A stretch of 64,000 bases of DNA from Cinnamomum chago (lineage: Eukaryota; Streptophyta; Magnoliopsida; Laurales; Lauraceae), in contig CP142452.1 in the NCBI GenBank assembly GCA_038049695.1, forward strand, positions 29,934,501-29,998,500. Reading direction: 5' to 3'. Numbering within the stretch: the first letter of the stretch is position 1; each line of letters starts with the position of its first letter. The notes under the pieces are model-generated. The model searched no databases. It was not told the DNA's origin and saw only the letters and a program-made list of their open reading frames with translations. Positions 22,114-34,577 of the stretch are shown here, one piece after another. Position numbers and translations under genes: made by a program.

Positions 22114-23874
22114 TTAATCAGTATCCTCCAGATTTTGCCTATATAAATATATAAGTGCATTCTGATTTCCAAGTGGATTACTTGAATTTCTACATAACAC
22201 CTTGCTGAAGCGAACAGATTGTGGATTTAGAGTCACCAACTGAAGTTCCTCGTATTTTTGAACATGAGCATGTAATCTTCTTGCTTGGAAACGCATTTTC
22301 CAATCTGAATTTTGGGGATTACGAAGAATTTGATGAAGATTTGAATCAGCCTCAATAGTAATGCATGTGATAGTTTCCGGGATAACCTGTAAAATTTGAT
22401 ACACAGCCAAAAAGTAATCCACATCCTGAGTAATATGAGAAGCCACTGGCTGATGCACATCACTCCACAGAATTCCTATCACTTGATTATTGGTTGGGTA
22501 GATGGATACCCTCCATCCCTGAATCATAGTGACCTTCGGTTTGGGCCCATTTCCTGCATTAAGAGGAGGGATATTCCAATGATGGGCAATGTCATTTGGT
22601 AAGGAGACACCAAGATATATAAGCCTGCTGCCCACAATTTGAATAATTTTCTGCAAAACAGCCTTACTTGAAAGTGTTTTACTTCTGAAAATCCGTCCAT
22701 TTCTTTCAGCCCATATATGCCAGATGAAAGCATTGAAGATGAGTTTCCCAAGAATTTGAAGTCCTTTCTCTTGCTGGTCTAAAGGAAGGATGATTGAATC
22801 CAATAGTGCAAACTGATCTGTACAACTGATTGACTCCAAGTTCAGCTTTGCTAATAGGGATTTCCACACTTCTTGAGAATAAGGGCATTGAGTCATCAAA
22901 TGAGTAGCTGTCTCCCAAGTGCAATTACAAAGAACGCAGCAGGAATCACATGCAACATTGCGCTGGAGGAGAAAATCTTTTGTTTTTAGCCTTCCCCGAA
23001 GCAACATCCAAGCACAAATAGAATGTTTCTTAATGCATCCTGTGAACCAAATCACTGTAGGCCAAGAAAGGTTTCCATCCCAGCTCCGACTAATCAGATT
23101 ATAAGCAGATTTAAGGGTGAATTTCCCATTGGCTTCTGGAGTCCACACAAGTTCATCATTGAAGTTAGGCCATGGATCAATCTCAATTGGAATAGATTGG
23201 AAGATGTCTATCAAAGAGTTTGATGTGGGCGTTGGAAACCTCCATCCATCCTCTTGAATAAATTGATGAAGCTTTAAATCTGATCCCATGCCTAAATCAT
23301 ATATAGCTCTCTCTCCATAACAATCTTTAAGACGCCCTCCATTAAGCCAAGGGTCGGTCCAAAATTGTATATGATGCCCATTGCCCACTAAGAATTTTAT
23401 ATGAGGTAAAACTATTGGTCTGAGCATTAGAATGGTTTTCCAACCCCAAGAGGCTTTGTTTGGAATTGAAATGTCCCAAAAAGATGTTCCTCTCAAGTAC
23501 CTTGCATTTATCCATAAGGTCCAGCAAGTTTTTTTGTTGCTAACCACATTCCACAGTTGCCTTAAGATAGCTGCCTTGGCTGCCCCATGCACCGATCTAA
23601 TAACCAGACCCCCTGTAGAAATTGGCTGACATATAGTGTCCCAAGCTATGGGATGGATGTAGTGAGTAGTCCAGCAATTCCAGAAAAAGTCCCTGATCTG
23701 ACTATCCAGAGCTTGCAAAGTAGCTTGAGGAAGCAAAAAAACAGTTGCCCAGAAGAGATGGAAGGAAGAAAGAGTGGACTTGATGAGTTCAAACTCTACC
23801 TGCATAAGATAGGACTTTTGCTTTCCACCCTGATAGACGCTGCTGAACTTTTGCCAATAGGGGTTGACAGTCAT
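22114..23874 (-). pseudogene. LINE-A copy 1 ORF2, C-terminal part (RT thumb region, zinc knuckle, RNase H-like tail)
   Basis: A 586-codon open frame that continues ORF2 after a frameshift. Homology to the upstream frame resumes at about residue 29 (ELIKSTLSSFHLFW); the first ~28 residues are out-of-frame. Residues about 240-340 form the zf-RVT region of plant LINEs, with WTPEANGKFTLKSAYNLI at 244 and a zinc knuckle C313-X2-C316-X8-H325-X4-C330. HIWAERNGRIF lies at 386-396. Residues about 452-565 resemble a plant RNase H domain in layout, with EADS at 508-511 and RFSKVLCRN at 555-563, but the other catalytic acids seem lost. Copy 1 differs from copy 3 at V91, T119, S131 and T585. It ends at TGA just before the 3' UTR. 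Confidence 0.88.
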
Positions 23875-26176
23875 TGAAATTCAACTTCTTGGAAGACAAG
23901 GGAACACCAAGGTATTTGATTGGAAGATTAGCCTTTGTGACATTAAGAAGAGAAGATATTGCAAGCTGAGCATCCTCCCCACAATTAGCAAAGAAAATTG
24001 AACTTTTTGTCCAGTTGACTCCTAGCCCTGTGAAATCTTTAAACTGATCAAGGAAATGCTTGAGATGCGCTGCTGCCCCTAGTGAAGCCTTACTGAAAAC
24101 AATCAGGTCATCAGCAAACATAATATGAGATATAATGATATCACTCTTCCTAAAAGGAGATGGGATCAAACCAGAATCAGCATATTTATCCATCATAAGA
24201 GAGAAAAACTCCATAACTATAGCAAAGAGAAAAGGAGATAGCGGGCAGCCCTGCCTCAACCCTCTTGTGCTCTTAAAGAACCCCTCAGCACTCCCATTGA
24301 CCAGCACTGAAAATTGCGCATCTGTTACACATTCCATAAGTAACCGGATAATATGCTCCGGAAATTTCAAGCATTTTAAAGCTGCCTCAAGAAACTCCCA
24401 TCTGACACTATCATAGGCCTTAGCAAGATCAATCTTTATACTCATTCTGGAAACACCTTGATTTAGATGGAAATTATGCAGAAGGTCTTGCGCAAGCAGG
24501 ATGTTATCCGATATACTTCTTCCTGGAATAAAAGCTGATTGCATTGGTCCCACAATTTTGGAGATAATTGTTTTCAATCTATTTACCAGAATTCTACTGA
24601 TAATTTTATACAATTCATTTGTGAGAGCAATGGGCCTAAATTTATCAGGAGAACAAGCATTCGCAGTTTTAGGTACCAGCACAATAAAGGTACTCTTCAG
24701 CTGCCTCAGCATAGATCCATGTTGAAAGAAATTCATGATACCATCACACACATCTTTCCCTATTATTGGCCAACAAACTTTAAAGAAATGTGCATTAAAT
24801 CCATCCGGCCCTGGAGCTTTATCTGGATTTGCACTCTTTATAGCTTCTTCAATTTCACCTTGAGTAACTGGCTGCAGCAACCCAAGACTATCTTCCTCAG
24901 TAACATGACCAGCTGGATTTACATGACTAAGATCAGGGAGGAAACTATCAATCTCTGGAGCCAATATTTCTTGAAAATGAGATACAAAGGTGGCAGCAAT
25001 ACCTGGATGGTCAGTGTAAAGGGTACCTTCCATATCAAAGATTTTTGATATGTAAGACTGACTTTGTCTAGTTCGCATAAGGCGATAGAAATATTTGGTG
25101 TTACTATCCCCCAAATTAACAGCCAGGTCTCTAGATCTCTGCTTGTACATACTTTCTTCAACCTTTAGGAGGTGATCCAAGTGATATCTTGCTGCACGCT
25201 CCTGCTCCTGAATGGCAATATTATCTGGATCTTCCAAACCCTTTGTTTGAAGATTGTCTAAGTCAGCATGTGCTTCAGTCAGCTGTGTAGTGATTGATGG
25301 TTGACTTTTCCTCCATTCAATTAGATGTTTTTTTACCATCCCAAGCTTCTTTATCACCTTGTAGAGGGGCAGCCCATATATCTCAGTATTCCATGCCTCA
25401 GTGACAGTTTGAAAGAACCCAGGCAGTTTTGCCCAGTAATTATAATACCTGAATGGTGCTTTCACATGATGCTTTTCATAGGGGGAAAGAAGAATTGGAG
25501 CATGATCTGATATACTTGGCAGTAGGATATCTCCTTTGAGTAAGTTGCTCTGAAAAAATTCTGCATTCACCAGCACTCTATCTAGTTTACTTTCAATTCT
25601 GGAGGCACCAATGCTTGAATTTGACCAAGTAAAGGAAGACCCATTTAACTGTAAATCCATCAGCCCTGATTCTTGAATACAATCATTAAAATCAATAAGA
25701 CCATTAGCTCTTGGAGTAGCTCCCCCTGATTTCTCATGAGCCCAGCGAATTGTGTTAAAATCACCTGCCACAATCCATGGAAGCTTGATACTCTTGGAAT
25801 GCTGTATAATAGTATTCCATAAATCCTTCCTTTGGATATAGTTGTTAAAACCATAACAAGCAGAGAAAAGAAAAACCAGATTACCATACTGTATTTCACA
25901 ATGAATACATTGGGTAGTTGTAGAAGACGTTGTAACTTGGACAATTTTGGGATTCCAAAGCATCCAAATCCGAGCAGAAGACCCCTCTGTCATATTTGAT
26001 GATTCCATCCATCCATTTGGTACCACTGAGCTTGCAACAGAATGGTAAGAAGCTTGTTTAACTCTAGTTTCCAATAAGATAACCAAATCAAGTTTCAAAA
26101 GCTGAATTTTTGATCTGATTTCTGCTTGCATTGAAGGCCTATTCAGACCTCTCACATTCCATATCAGAATTGTCAT
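23789..26176 (-). pseudogene. LINE-A copy 1 ORF2, N-terminal part (AP-endonuclease and reverse transcriptase)
   Basis: A 795-codon frame beginning with MTILIWNVRGLN, the usual start of plant L1 ORF2; an in-frame TAA lies five codons upstream of the ATG. The APE-type endonuclease spans about 1-230, with N7, E36, GDFN at 138-141 and SDH at 223-225. The reverse transcriptase spans about 440-765: DKAPGPDG 452-459, first catalytic aspartate in KIDLAKAYDS (D583), RGLRQGCPLSPF 638-649, FADD 687-690 with D689 and D690, and KYLGVPL 754-760. All expected catalytic residues are present. The frame ends prematurely in a TGA at 23789-23791 where one extra base in an A-run (plus strand 23791-23793) shifts the frame. 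The product could still contain EN and RT but lacks the C-terminal third. Confidence 0.92.
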
Positions 26177-26250
26177 GAAGAACAGTGTTTAGGGGTAGGC
26201 CTCTCCTTGATGATGACCCTTCCAAACACAAATACAAAGCAGCGGAATGG
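26173..26250 (-). pseudogene. Possible 3' remnant of LINE-A ORF1
   Basis: Reading from the 5' end of the element, one frame is open for 25 codons and stops at a TGA that overlaps the ORF2 start as ATGA. Such a 4-bp stop/start overlap fits two-ORF plant LINEs, so this may be the last residues of ORF1 left after 5' truncation. The stretch is too short to show any ORF1 domain. Copies 2 and 3 have the same sequence. Confidence 0.4.
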
Positions 26251-29200
26251 AGGTTTAAGCTAACGTTCTAACTTTTAAACCTACGTTTCAATTGTACGGA
26301 CCATCCGGAATTTACAATCTCGATCCGTCATTTCCTACAAGTCATGAATGACTACGGACCCGTGCCCGTCAAATTTCACAGGCAGCGGACCCCGTTTGCT
26401 CATTAAGGGCCCCCGGAAGCTCGTTTTCTAGATTTAAAGCTTACGTTCTAACTTAAACCTATGTTTCAACCGTACGGGCAATCCGGTAATCGAATTCTCG
26501 TTCTGTCAGTTCCTGCAAGTCGTGAATGACTAGGAGCCCGTGCCCGTCAAGTCTTCCAAGAAACGGAGCCCGTTTGCTTATTTTGGGCGCCCGGACTTTC
26601 GTTTTCTATGTTTTAAGCTAACGTTCTAACTTAAACTTACGTTTCGACTGTACGTGCAATCCGGGATTCGAAATCTCGTTCCTTCAATTCCTGTAAGTCA
26701 TGAATGACTAGGGGCCCGTGCCTGGCAAGTTTCTAGGGAAATGGAGCCCGTTTTCTCATTTTGGGCGCTCGGAGGCTCGTTTTCTAGGTTTTAAGCTAAC
26801 GTTCTAACCTAAACATAGCTTCCAGCTGTGCGGGCAATCCGGGATTCGGAATCTCGTTCCGTCAGTTCCTGTGAGCCATGAAAGACTATGGTCCCATTCC
26901 CGTCAAGTTTCGAGGGCAACGGAGCCCGTTTTCTCATTTTGGGCGCTCGGAGGCTCATTTTTTAGGTTTTAAGATAATGTTCTAACCTAAAACTACGTTT
27001 CAACTGTACGGGCAATCCGGGATTTAGAATCTCGTTCTGTCAGTTCTTACAAGTCCTGAATGAGTAGGGGCCCGTGGCCGTCAAGTTTCACGGGCAACGG
27101 ACCCTGTCTGCTGATTTTGTGCGCCCGGAGGCTCGTTTTCTAGGTTTTAAGCTAACGTTCTAACTTAAATCTACGTTCTAACTATACGGCAATCCGGGAC
27201 TCGTAATCTCGTTCCGTCAGTTCCTGCAAGTCATGAATGACTAGAGGCCCGTCTCGTCAAGTTTCAGGGGCAACGGAGCCCGTTTGCTCATTTTGGGCAT
27301 ATGGAGGCTTGTTTTCTAGGTTTTCAGTTAACGATCTAACTTAAACCTACGTTTCATATGTACGGAAAATCCGGGATTCGGAACCTCATTCCGTCAGTTC
27401 TTGCAAGTCATGAATGACTAGGTGTCCGTGCCCGTAAAGTTTCACGGGCAACGGAGCCAGTTAGCTCATTTTGGGCGCTTGGGGGCTTATTTTCTAGATT
27501 TAAGCTAGCGTTCTAACTTAGACCTACGTTTCAACTGTACGGACCATCCGGAATTCAGAATCTCGATCTGTCAGTTCCAACAAGTCATGAATGACTACGG
27601 ACCCGTGCCCGTCAAGTTTCACGGGCAACGGAACCCGTTTGCTCATTAAGGGGTCTCGGAGGCTCGTTTTCTATATTTAAAGCAAACGTTCTAACTTAAA
27701 CCTACGTTTCAACCGTACGGGCAATCCGGTAATCGAATTCTCGTTCTGTCAGTTCCTATAAGTCGTGAATGACTAGGAGCCCGTGCCCGTCAAGTTTCCC
27801 AGGCAACGGATTCCGTTTGCTTATTTTGGGCGCCCGGACTTTCGTTTTCTATGTTTTAAGCTAACGTTCTAACTTAAACTTACGTTTCGACTGTACGTGC
27901 AATCCGGGATTCGGAATCTCGTTCCGTCAATTCCTGTAAGTCATGAATGACTAGGGGCCCGTGCCCGGCAAGTTTCTAGGGCAATGAAGCCCGTTTTCTC
28001 ATTTTGGGCGCTCGGAGGCTCGTTTTCGAGGTTTTAAGCTAACGTTCTAACCTAGTTTCCAACTGTGCGGGCAATCCGGGATTCGGAATCTCATTCCGTT
28101 AGCTCCTGTAAGCCATGAATGACTAAGGTCCCGTGCCCGTCAAGTTTCACGGTCAACAGATCCCGTTTGGTCATTTTGTGCCCCCGGAGTCTCGTTTTCT
28201 AGGTTTTAAACTAACGTTTTAACTTCAACCAACGTTCCAACTGTACGGGCAATTCGGGATTCGGAATCTCGTTCCGTCAATTCCTGTAAGTCATGTAGGA
28301 CTAGGGGCCCGTGCCCGTCAAGTTTCGAGCGCAACGGAGCTCGTTTTCCCATTTTGGGCGCTCGGAGTCTCGTTTTCTAGGTTTTAAGCTAATGTTCTTA
28401 CCTAAACCTCCGTTTCAACTGTACGGGCAATCCGAGATTTAGAAACTCGTTCTGTCAGTTCTTACAAGTCATGAATGAGTAGGGGCCCGTGGCCGTCAAG
28501 TTTCACGGGCAACGGACCCCGTATGCTGATTTTGTGCGCCCGGATGCTCGTTTTTTAGGTTTTAAGCTAACGTTCTAACTTAAATCTACGTTCTAACTGT
28601 ACGGGCAATCCGGGACTCGTAATCTCGTTCTGTCAGTTCCTACAAGTCATGAATGACTAGAGGCCCGTTTCGTCAAGTTTCAGGGGCAACGGAGCCCGTT
28701 TGCTCATTTTGGGCACATGGAGGCTTGTTTTCTAGGTTTTGAGTTAACGATCTAACTTAAACCTACGTTTCATATGTACGGAAAATCCTGGATTCGGAAC
28801 CTCGTTCCGTCAGTTCTTGCAAGTCATGAATGACTAGGTGTCCGTGCCCGTAAAGTTTCACGGGCAACGGAGCCAGTTAGCTCATTTTGGGCGCTTGGAG
28901 GCTTACTTTCTAGATTTAAGCTAACGTTCTAACTTAGACCTACGTTTCAACTGTACGGACCATCCGGAATTCAGAATCTCGATCCGTCAGTTCCAGCAAG
29001 TCATGAATAACTACGGACCCGTGCCCGTCAAATTTCACGGGCAACAGACCCCGTTTGCTCATTAAGGGGCCCCGGAGGCTCGTTTTCTAGATTTAAAGCA
29101 AACGTTCTAACTTAAACCTACGTTTCAACCGTACGGGCAATCCGGCAATCGAATTCTCGTTCTGTCAGTTCCTACAAGTCGTGAATGACTAGGAGCCCGT

Positions 29201-30350
29201 GCCCGTCAAGTCTCCCAGGCAACGGAGCCCGTTTGCTTATTTTGGGCGCCCGGACTTTCGTTTTCTATGTTTTAAGCTAACATTCTAACTTAAACTTACG
29301 TTTCGACTGTACGTGCAATCCGGGATTCGGAATCTCGTTTCGTCAATTCCTGTAAGTCATGAATGACTAGGGGCCCGTGCCCGGCACGTTTCTAGGGCAA
29401 TGAAGCCCGGTTTCTCATTTTGGGCGCTCGGAGGCTCGTTTTCTAGGTTTTAAGCTAACGTTCTAACCTAAACCTAGCTTCCAACTGTGCGGGCAATCCG
29501 GGATTCGGAATCCCGTTCCGTCAGTTCCAGTAAGCCATGAATGACAAGGGTCCTGTGCCCGTCAGGTTTCACGGTCAACAGATCCCGTTAGGTCATTTTG
29601 TGCCCCCGGAGGATCGTTTTCTAGGTTTTAAGCTAACGTTTTAACTTCAACCAACGAGTCAACTGTACGGGCAATCCGGGATTCGGAATCTCGTTCCGTC
29701 AATTCTTGTAAGTCATGAATGACTAGGGGCCCGTGCCCGGCAAGTTTCTAGGGCAAATAAGCCCGTTTTCTCATTTTGGGCGCTCGGAGGCTCGTTTTCT
29801 AGGTTTTAAAGCTAATGTTCTTACCTAAACCTACGTTTCAACTGTACGGCAATCCGGGATTTAGAATCTCCTTCTGTCAGTTCTTACTAGTCCTGAATGA
29901 GTAGGGGCCCGTGGCCGTCAAGTTTCACGGGCAACGGACCCCGTCTGCTGATTTTGTGCGACCGTAGGCTCGTTTTCTAGGTTTTAAGCTAACGTTCTAA
30001 CTTAAATCTACGTTCTAACTGTACGGGCAATCCGGGACTCGTAATCTCGTTCCGTCAGTTCCTGCAAGTCATGAATGACTAGAGGCCCGTCTCGTCAAGT
30101 TTCAGGGGCAACGGAGCCCGTTTGCTCATTTTGGGCACATGGAGGCTTGTTTTCTAGGTTTTAAGTTAACGATCTAACTTAAACCTACGTTTCATACGTA
30201 CGGAAAATCCAGGATTCGGAACCTCATTCCGTCAGTTTTTGCATGTCATGAATGACTAGGTGTCCGTGCCCGTAAAGTTTCACGGGCAACGGAGCCAGTT
30301 AGCTCATTTTGGGCGCTTGTAGGCTTATTTTCTAGGTTTAAGCTAACGTT
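26251..30350 (+). repeat. Satellite stretch between LINE-A copies 1 and 2 (23 monomers)
   Basis: It begins with the right target-site duplication of copy 1 and ends with the left one of copy 2. The order is rest of m6, m7, m8, the m1/m2 hybrid 7-mer, then two 8-mers, as in 17844-21949. Local marks are a 6-bp deletion at 28047-28055 and gtcttcc at about 26551. No gene is present. Confidence 0.92.
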
Positions 30351-30514
30351 TTTTTTTTAATGGTAAGTATGCTCTTTTATTTCTTAAAGAATAATTTACA
30401 GAAAAGGAAGTCTCCCATATGGAAGAAGCTTCCAAAGGGGCATACCCCTCTATTTACATAAAGAAAGAAAAATAGTCTAAATAAATCAATGGAATAAAGA
30501 AAAAAATTCCATAA

Positions 30515-32275
30515 TTAATCATTATCCTCCAGATTTTGCCTATATAAATATATAAGTGCATTCTGATTTCCAAGTGGATTACTTGAATTTCTACATAACA
30601 CCTTGCTGAAGCGAACAGATTGTGGATTTAGAGTCACCAACTGAAGTTCCTCATATTTTTGAACATGAGCATGTAATCTTCTTGCTTGGAAACGCATTTT
30701 CCAATCTGAATTTTGGGGATTACGAAGAATTTGATGAAGATTTGAATCAGCCTCAATAGTAATGCATGTGATAGTTTCCGGGATAACCTGTAAAATTTGA
30801 TACACAGCCAAAAAGTAATCCACATCCTGAGTAATATGAGAAGCCACTGGCTGATGCACATCACTCCACAGAATTCCTATCACTTGATTATTGGTTGGGT
30901 AGATGGATACCCTCCATCCCTGAATCATAGTGACCTTCGGTTTGGGCCCATTTCCTGCATTAAGAGGAGGGATATTCCAATGATGGGCAATGTCATTTGG
31001 TAAGGAGACACCAAGATATATAAGCCTGCTGCCCACAATTTGAATAATTTTATGCAAAACAGCCTTACTTGAAAGTGTTTTACTTCTGAAAATCCGTCCA
31101 TTTCTTTCAGCCCATATATGCCAGATGAAAGCATTGAAGATGAGTTTCCCAAGAATTTGAAGTCCTTTCTCTTGCTGGTCTAAAGGAAGGATGATTGAAT
31201 CCAATAGTGCAAACTGATCTGTACAACTGATTGACTCCAAGTTCAGCTTTGCTAATAGGGATTTCCACACTTCTTGAGAATAAGGGCATTGAGTCATCAA
31301 ATGAGTAGCTGTCTCCCAAGTGCAATTACAAAGAACGCAGCAGGAATCACATGCAACATTGCGCTGGAGGAGAAAATCTTTTGTTTTTAGCCTTCCCCGA
31401 AGCAACATCCAAGCACAAATAGAATGTTTCTTAATGCATCCTGTGAACCAAATCACTGTAGGCCAAGAAAGGTTTCCATCCCAGCTCCTACTAATCAGAT
31501 TATAAGCAGATTTAAGGGTGAATTTCCCATTGGCTTCTGGAGTCCACACAAGTTCATCATTGAAGTTAGGCCATGGATCAATCTCAATTGGAATAGATTG
31601 GAAGATGTCTATCAAAGAGTTTGATGTGGGCGTTGGAAACCTCCATCCATCCTCTTGAATAAATTGATGAAGCTTTAAATCTGATCCCATGCCTAAATCA
31701 TATATAGCTCTCTCTCCATAACAATCTTTAAGACGCCCTCCATTAAGCCAAGGGTCGGTCCAAAATTGTATATGATGCCCATTGCCCACTAAGAATTTTA
31801 TATGAGGTAAAACTATTGGTCTGAGCATTAGAATGGTTTTCCAACCCCAAGAGGCTTTGTTTGGAATTGAAATGTCCCAAAAAGGTGTTCCTCTCAAGTA
31901 CCTTGCATTTATCCATAAGTTCCAGCAAGTTTTTTTGTTGCTAACCACATTCCACAGTTGCCTTAAGATAGCTGCCTTGGCTGCCCCATGCACCGATCTA
32001 ATACCCAGACCCCCTGTAGAAATTGGCTGACATATAGTGTCCCAAGCTATGGGATGGATGTAGTGAGTAGTCCAGCAATTCCAGAAAAAGTCCCTGATCT
32101 GACTATCCAGAGCTTGCAAAGTAGCTTGAGGAAGCAAAAAAACAGTTGCCCAGAAGAGATGGAAGGAAGAAAGAGTGGACTTGATGAGTTCAAACTCTAC
32201 CTGCATAAGATAGGACTTTTCCTTTCCACCCTGATAGACGCTGCTGAACTTTTGCCAATAGGGGTTGACAGTCAT
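30515..32275 (-). pseudogene. LINE-A copy 2 ORF2, C-terminal part
   Basis: A 586-codon frame equivalent to 22114-23874, with the same zinc knuckle (C313, C316, H325, C330) and RNase H-like tail. Two residues distinguish it from copy 3: E19 in the out-of-frame leader and H408 in place of Q. It shares G91, N119, P131 and N585 with copy 3, which places copies 2 and 3 closer to each other than to copy 1. Confidence 0.88.
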
Positions 32276-34577
32276 TGAAATTCAACTTCTTGGAAGACAA
32301 GGGAACACCAAGGTATTTGATTGGAAGATTAGCCTTTGTGACATTAAGAAGAGAAGATATTGCAAGCTGAGCATCCTCCCCACAATTAGCAAAGAAAATT
32401 GAACTTTTTGTCCAGTTGACTCCTAGCCCTGTGAAATCTTTAAACTGATCAAGGAAATGCTTGAGATGCGCTGCTGCCCCTAGTGAAGCCTTACTGAAAA
32501 CAATCAGGTCATCAGCAAACATAATATGAGATATAATGATATCACTCTTCCTAAAAGGAGATGGGATCAAACCAGAATCAGCATATTTATCCATCATAAG
32601 AGAGAAAAACTCCATAACTATAGCAAAGAGAAAAGGAGATAGCGGGCAGCCCTGCCTCAACCCTCTTGTGCTCTTAAAGAACCCCTCAGCACTCCCATTG
32701 ACCAGCACTGAAAATTGCGCATCTGTTACACATTCCATAAGTAACCGGATAATATGCTCCGGAAATTTCAAGCATTTTAAAGCTGCCTCAAGAAACTCCC
32801 ATCTGACACTATCATAGGCCTTAGCAAGATCAATCTTTATACTCATTCTGGAAACACCTTGATTTAGATGGAAATTATGCAGAAGGTCTTGCGCAAGCAG
32901 GATGTTATCCGATATACTTCTTCCTGGAATAAAAGCTGATTGCATTGGTCCCACAATTTTGGAGATAATTGTTTTCAATCTATTTACCAGAATTCTACTG
33001 ATAATTTTATACAATTCATTTGTGAGAGCAATGGGCCTAAATTTATCAGGAGAACAAGCATTCGCAGTTTTAGGTACCAGCACAATAAAGGTACTCTTCA
33101 GCTGCCTCAGCATAGATCCATGTTGAAAGAAATTCATGATACCATCACACACATCTTTCCCTATTATTGGCCAACAAACTTTAAAGAAATGTGCATTAAA
33201 TCCATCCGGCCCTGGAGCTTTATCTGGATTTGCACTCTTTATAGCTTCTTCAATTTCACCTTGAGTAACTGGCTGCAGCAACCCAAGACTATCTTCCTCA
33301 GTAACATGACCAGCTGGATTTACATGACTAAGATCAGGGAGGAAACTATCAATCTCTGGAGCCAATATTTCTTGAAAATGAGATACAAAGGTGGCAGCAA
33401 TACCTGGATGGTCAGTGTAAAGGGTACCTTCCATATCAAAGATTTTTGATATGTAAGACTGACTTTGTCTAGTTCGCATAAGGCGATAGAAATATTTGGT
33501 GTTACTATCCCCCAAATTAACAGCCAGGTCTCTAGATCTCTGCTTGTACATACTTTCTTCAACCTTTAGGAGGTGATCCAAGTGATATCTTGCTGCACGC
33601 TCCTGCTCCTGAATGGCAATATTATCTGGATCTTCCAAACCCTTTGTTTGAAGATTGTCTAAGTCAGCATGTGCTTCAGTCAGCTGTGTAGTGATTGATG
33701 GTTGACTTTTCCTCCATTCAATTAGATGTTTTTTTACCATCCCAAGCTTCTTTATCACCTTGTAGAGGGGCAGCCCATATATCTCAGTATTCCATGCCTC
33801 AGTGACAGTTTGAAAGAACCCAGGCAGTTTTGCCCAGTAATTATAATACCTGAATGGTGCTTTCACATGATGCTTTTCATAGGGGGAAAGAAGAATTGGA
33901 GCATGATCTGATATACTTGGCAGTAGGATATCTCCTTTGAGTAAGTTGCTCTGAAAAAATTCTGCATTCACCAGCACTCTATCTAGTTTACTTTCAATTC
34001 TGGAGGCACCAATGCTTGAATTTGACCAAGTAAAGGAAGACCCATTTAACTGTAAATCCATCAGCCCTGATTCTTGAATACAATCATTAAAATCAATAAG
34101 ACCATTAGCTCTTGGAGTAGCTCCCCCTGATTTCTCATGAGCCCAGCGAATTGTGTTAAAATCACCTGCCACAATCCATGGAAGCTTGATACTCTTGGAA
34201 TGCTGTATAATAGTATTCCATAAATCCTTCCTTTGGATATAGTTGTTAAAACCATAACAAGCAGAGAAAAGAAAAACCAGATTACCATACTGTATTTCAC
34301 AATGAATACATTGGGCAGTTGTAGAAGACGTTGTAACTTGGACAATTTTGGGATTCCAAAGCATCCAAATCCGAGCAGAAGACCCCTCTGTCATATTTGA
34401 TGATTCCATCCATCCATTTGGTACCACTGAGCTTGCAACAGAATGGTAAGAAGCTTGTTTAACTCTAGTTTCCAATAAGATAACCAAATCAAGTTTCAAA
34501 AGCTGAATTTTTGATCTGATTTCTGCTTGCATTGAAGGCCTATTCAGACCTCTCACATTCCATATCAGAATTGTCAT
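32190..34577 (-). pseudogene. LINE-A copy 2 ORF2, N-terminal part (EN + RT)
   Basis: A 795-codon frame with all endonuclease and reverse transcriptase motifs in the positions given for copy 1. It carries A88 (T in copy 1) and a private A786G change near the end, which is the same base change as E19 in the overlapping downstream frame. It stops at the same frameshift, here around 32192-32194. Confidence 0.92.

Larger units (their letters stand above)
21950..26250 (-). mobile_element. L1-type non-LTR retrotransposon LINE-A, copy 1 (4301 bp, 5'-truncated)
   Basis: The element lies on the minus strand. Its 3' end is marked by a run of eight T on the plus strand (complement of the poly(A) tail), an AATAAA signal 18 bases inside, two adjacent 3'-UTR hairpins, and a complete ORF2 interrupted by one frameshift. 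The 5' end lies 74 bp before the ORF2 start and retains what may be the last codons of ORF1, so the element is 5'-truncated, as is usual for target-primed reverse transcription. A perfect 17-bp target-site duplication flanks it. The host site is an m6 satellite monomer. Confidence 0.95.
21933..30333. repeat. 8.40-kb compound HOR unit 1 (LINE-A + 23-mer satellite)
   Basis: The unit runs from the left target-site duplication of LINE-A copy 1 to the same point before copy 2, a period of 8401 bp. It holds the 4301-bp LINE followed by 23 satellite monomers. The next two periods are 8407 and 8400 bp. The small differences are explained by a 6-bp satellite deletion in this unit, and by that deletion plus a 1-bp loss in unit 3. 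Confidence 0.9.

Noticed and set aside
22233..22924. Several 60-96 codon frames on both strands within the LINE-A C-terminal region
   Set aside because: They overlap the 586-codon ORF2 frame, which has recognisable family motifs; the short ones do not.
23789..23874. Programmed ribosomal frameshift between the two ORF2 frames
   Set aside because: Plant L1 ORF2 is normally one frame, I see no clear slippery site with a downstream structure, and a single-base insertion in an A-run explains it. All three copies share it by descent.
24539..25048. 169-codon plus-strand frame opposite LINE-A ORF2 (also at 32940 and 41347)
   Set aside because: It lies antisense to the reverse transcriptase coding region and is a shadow of it; there is no independent evidence of coding.
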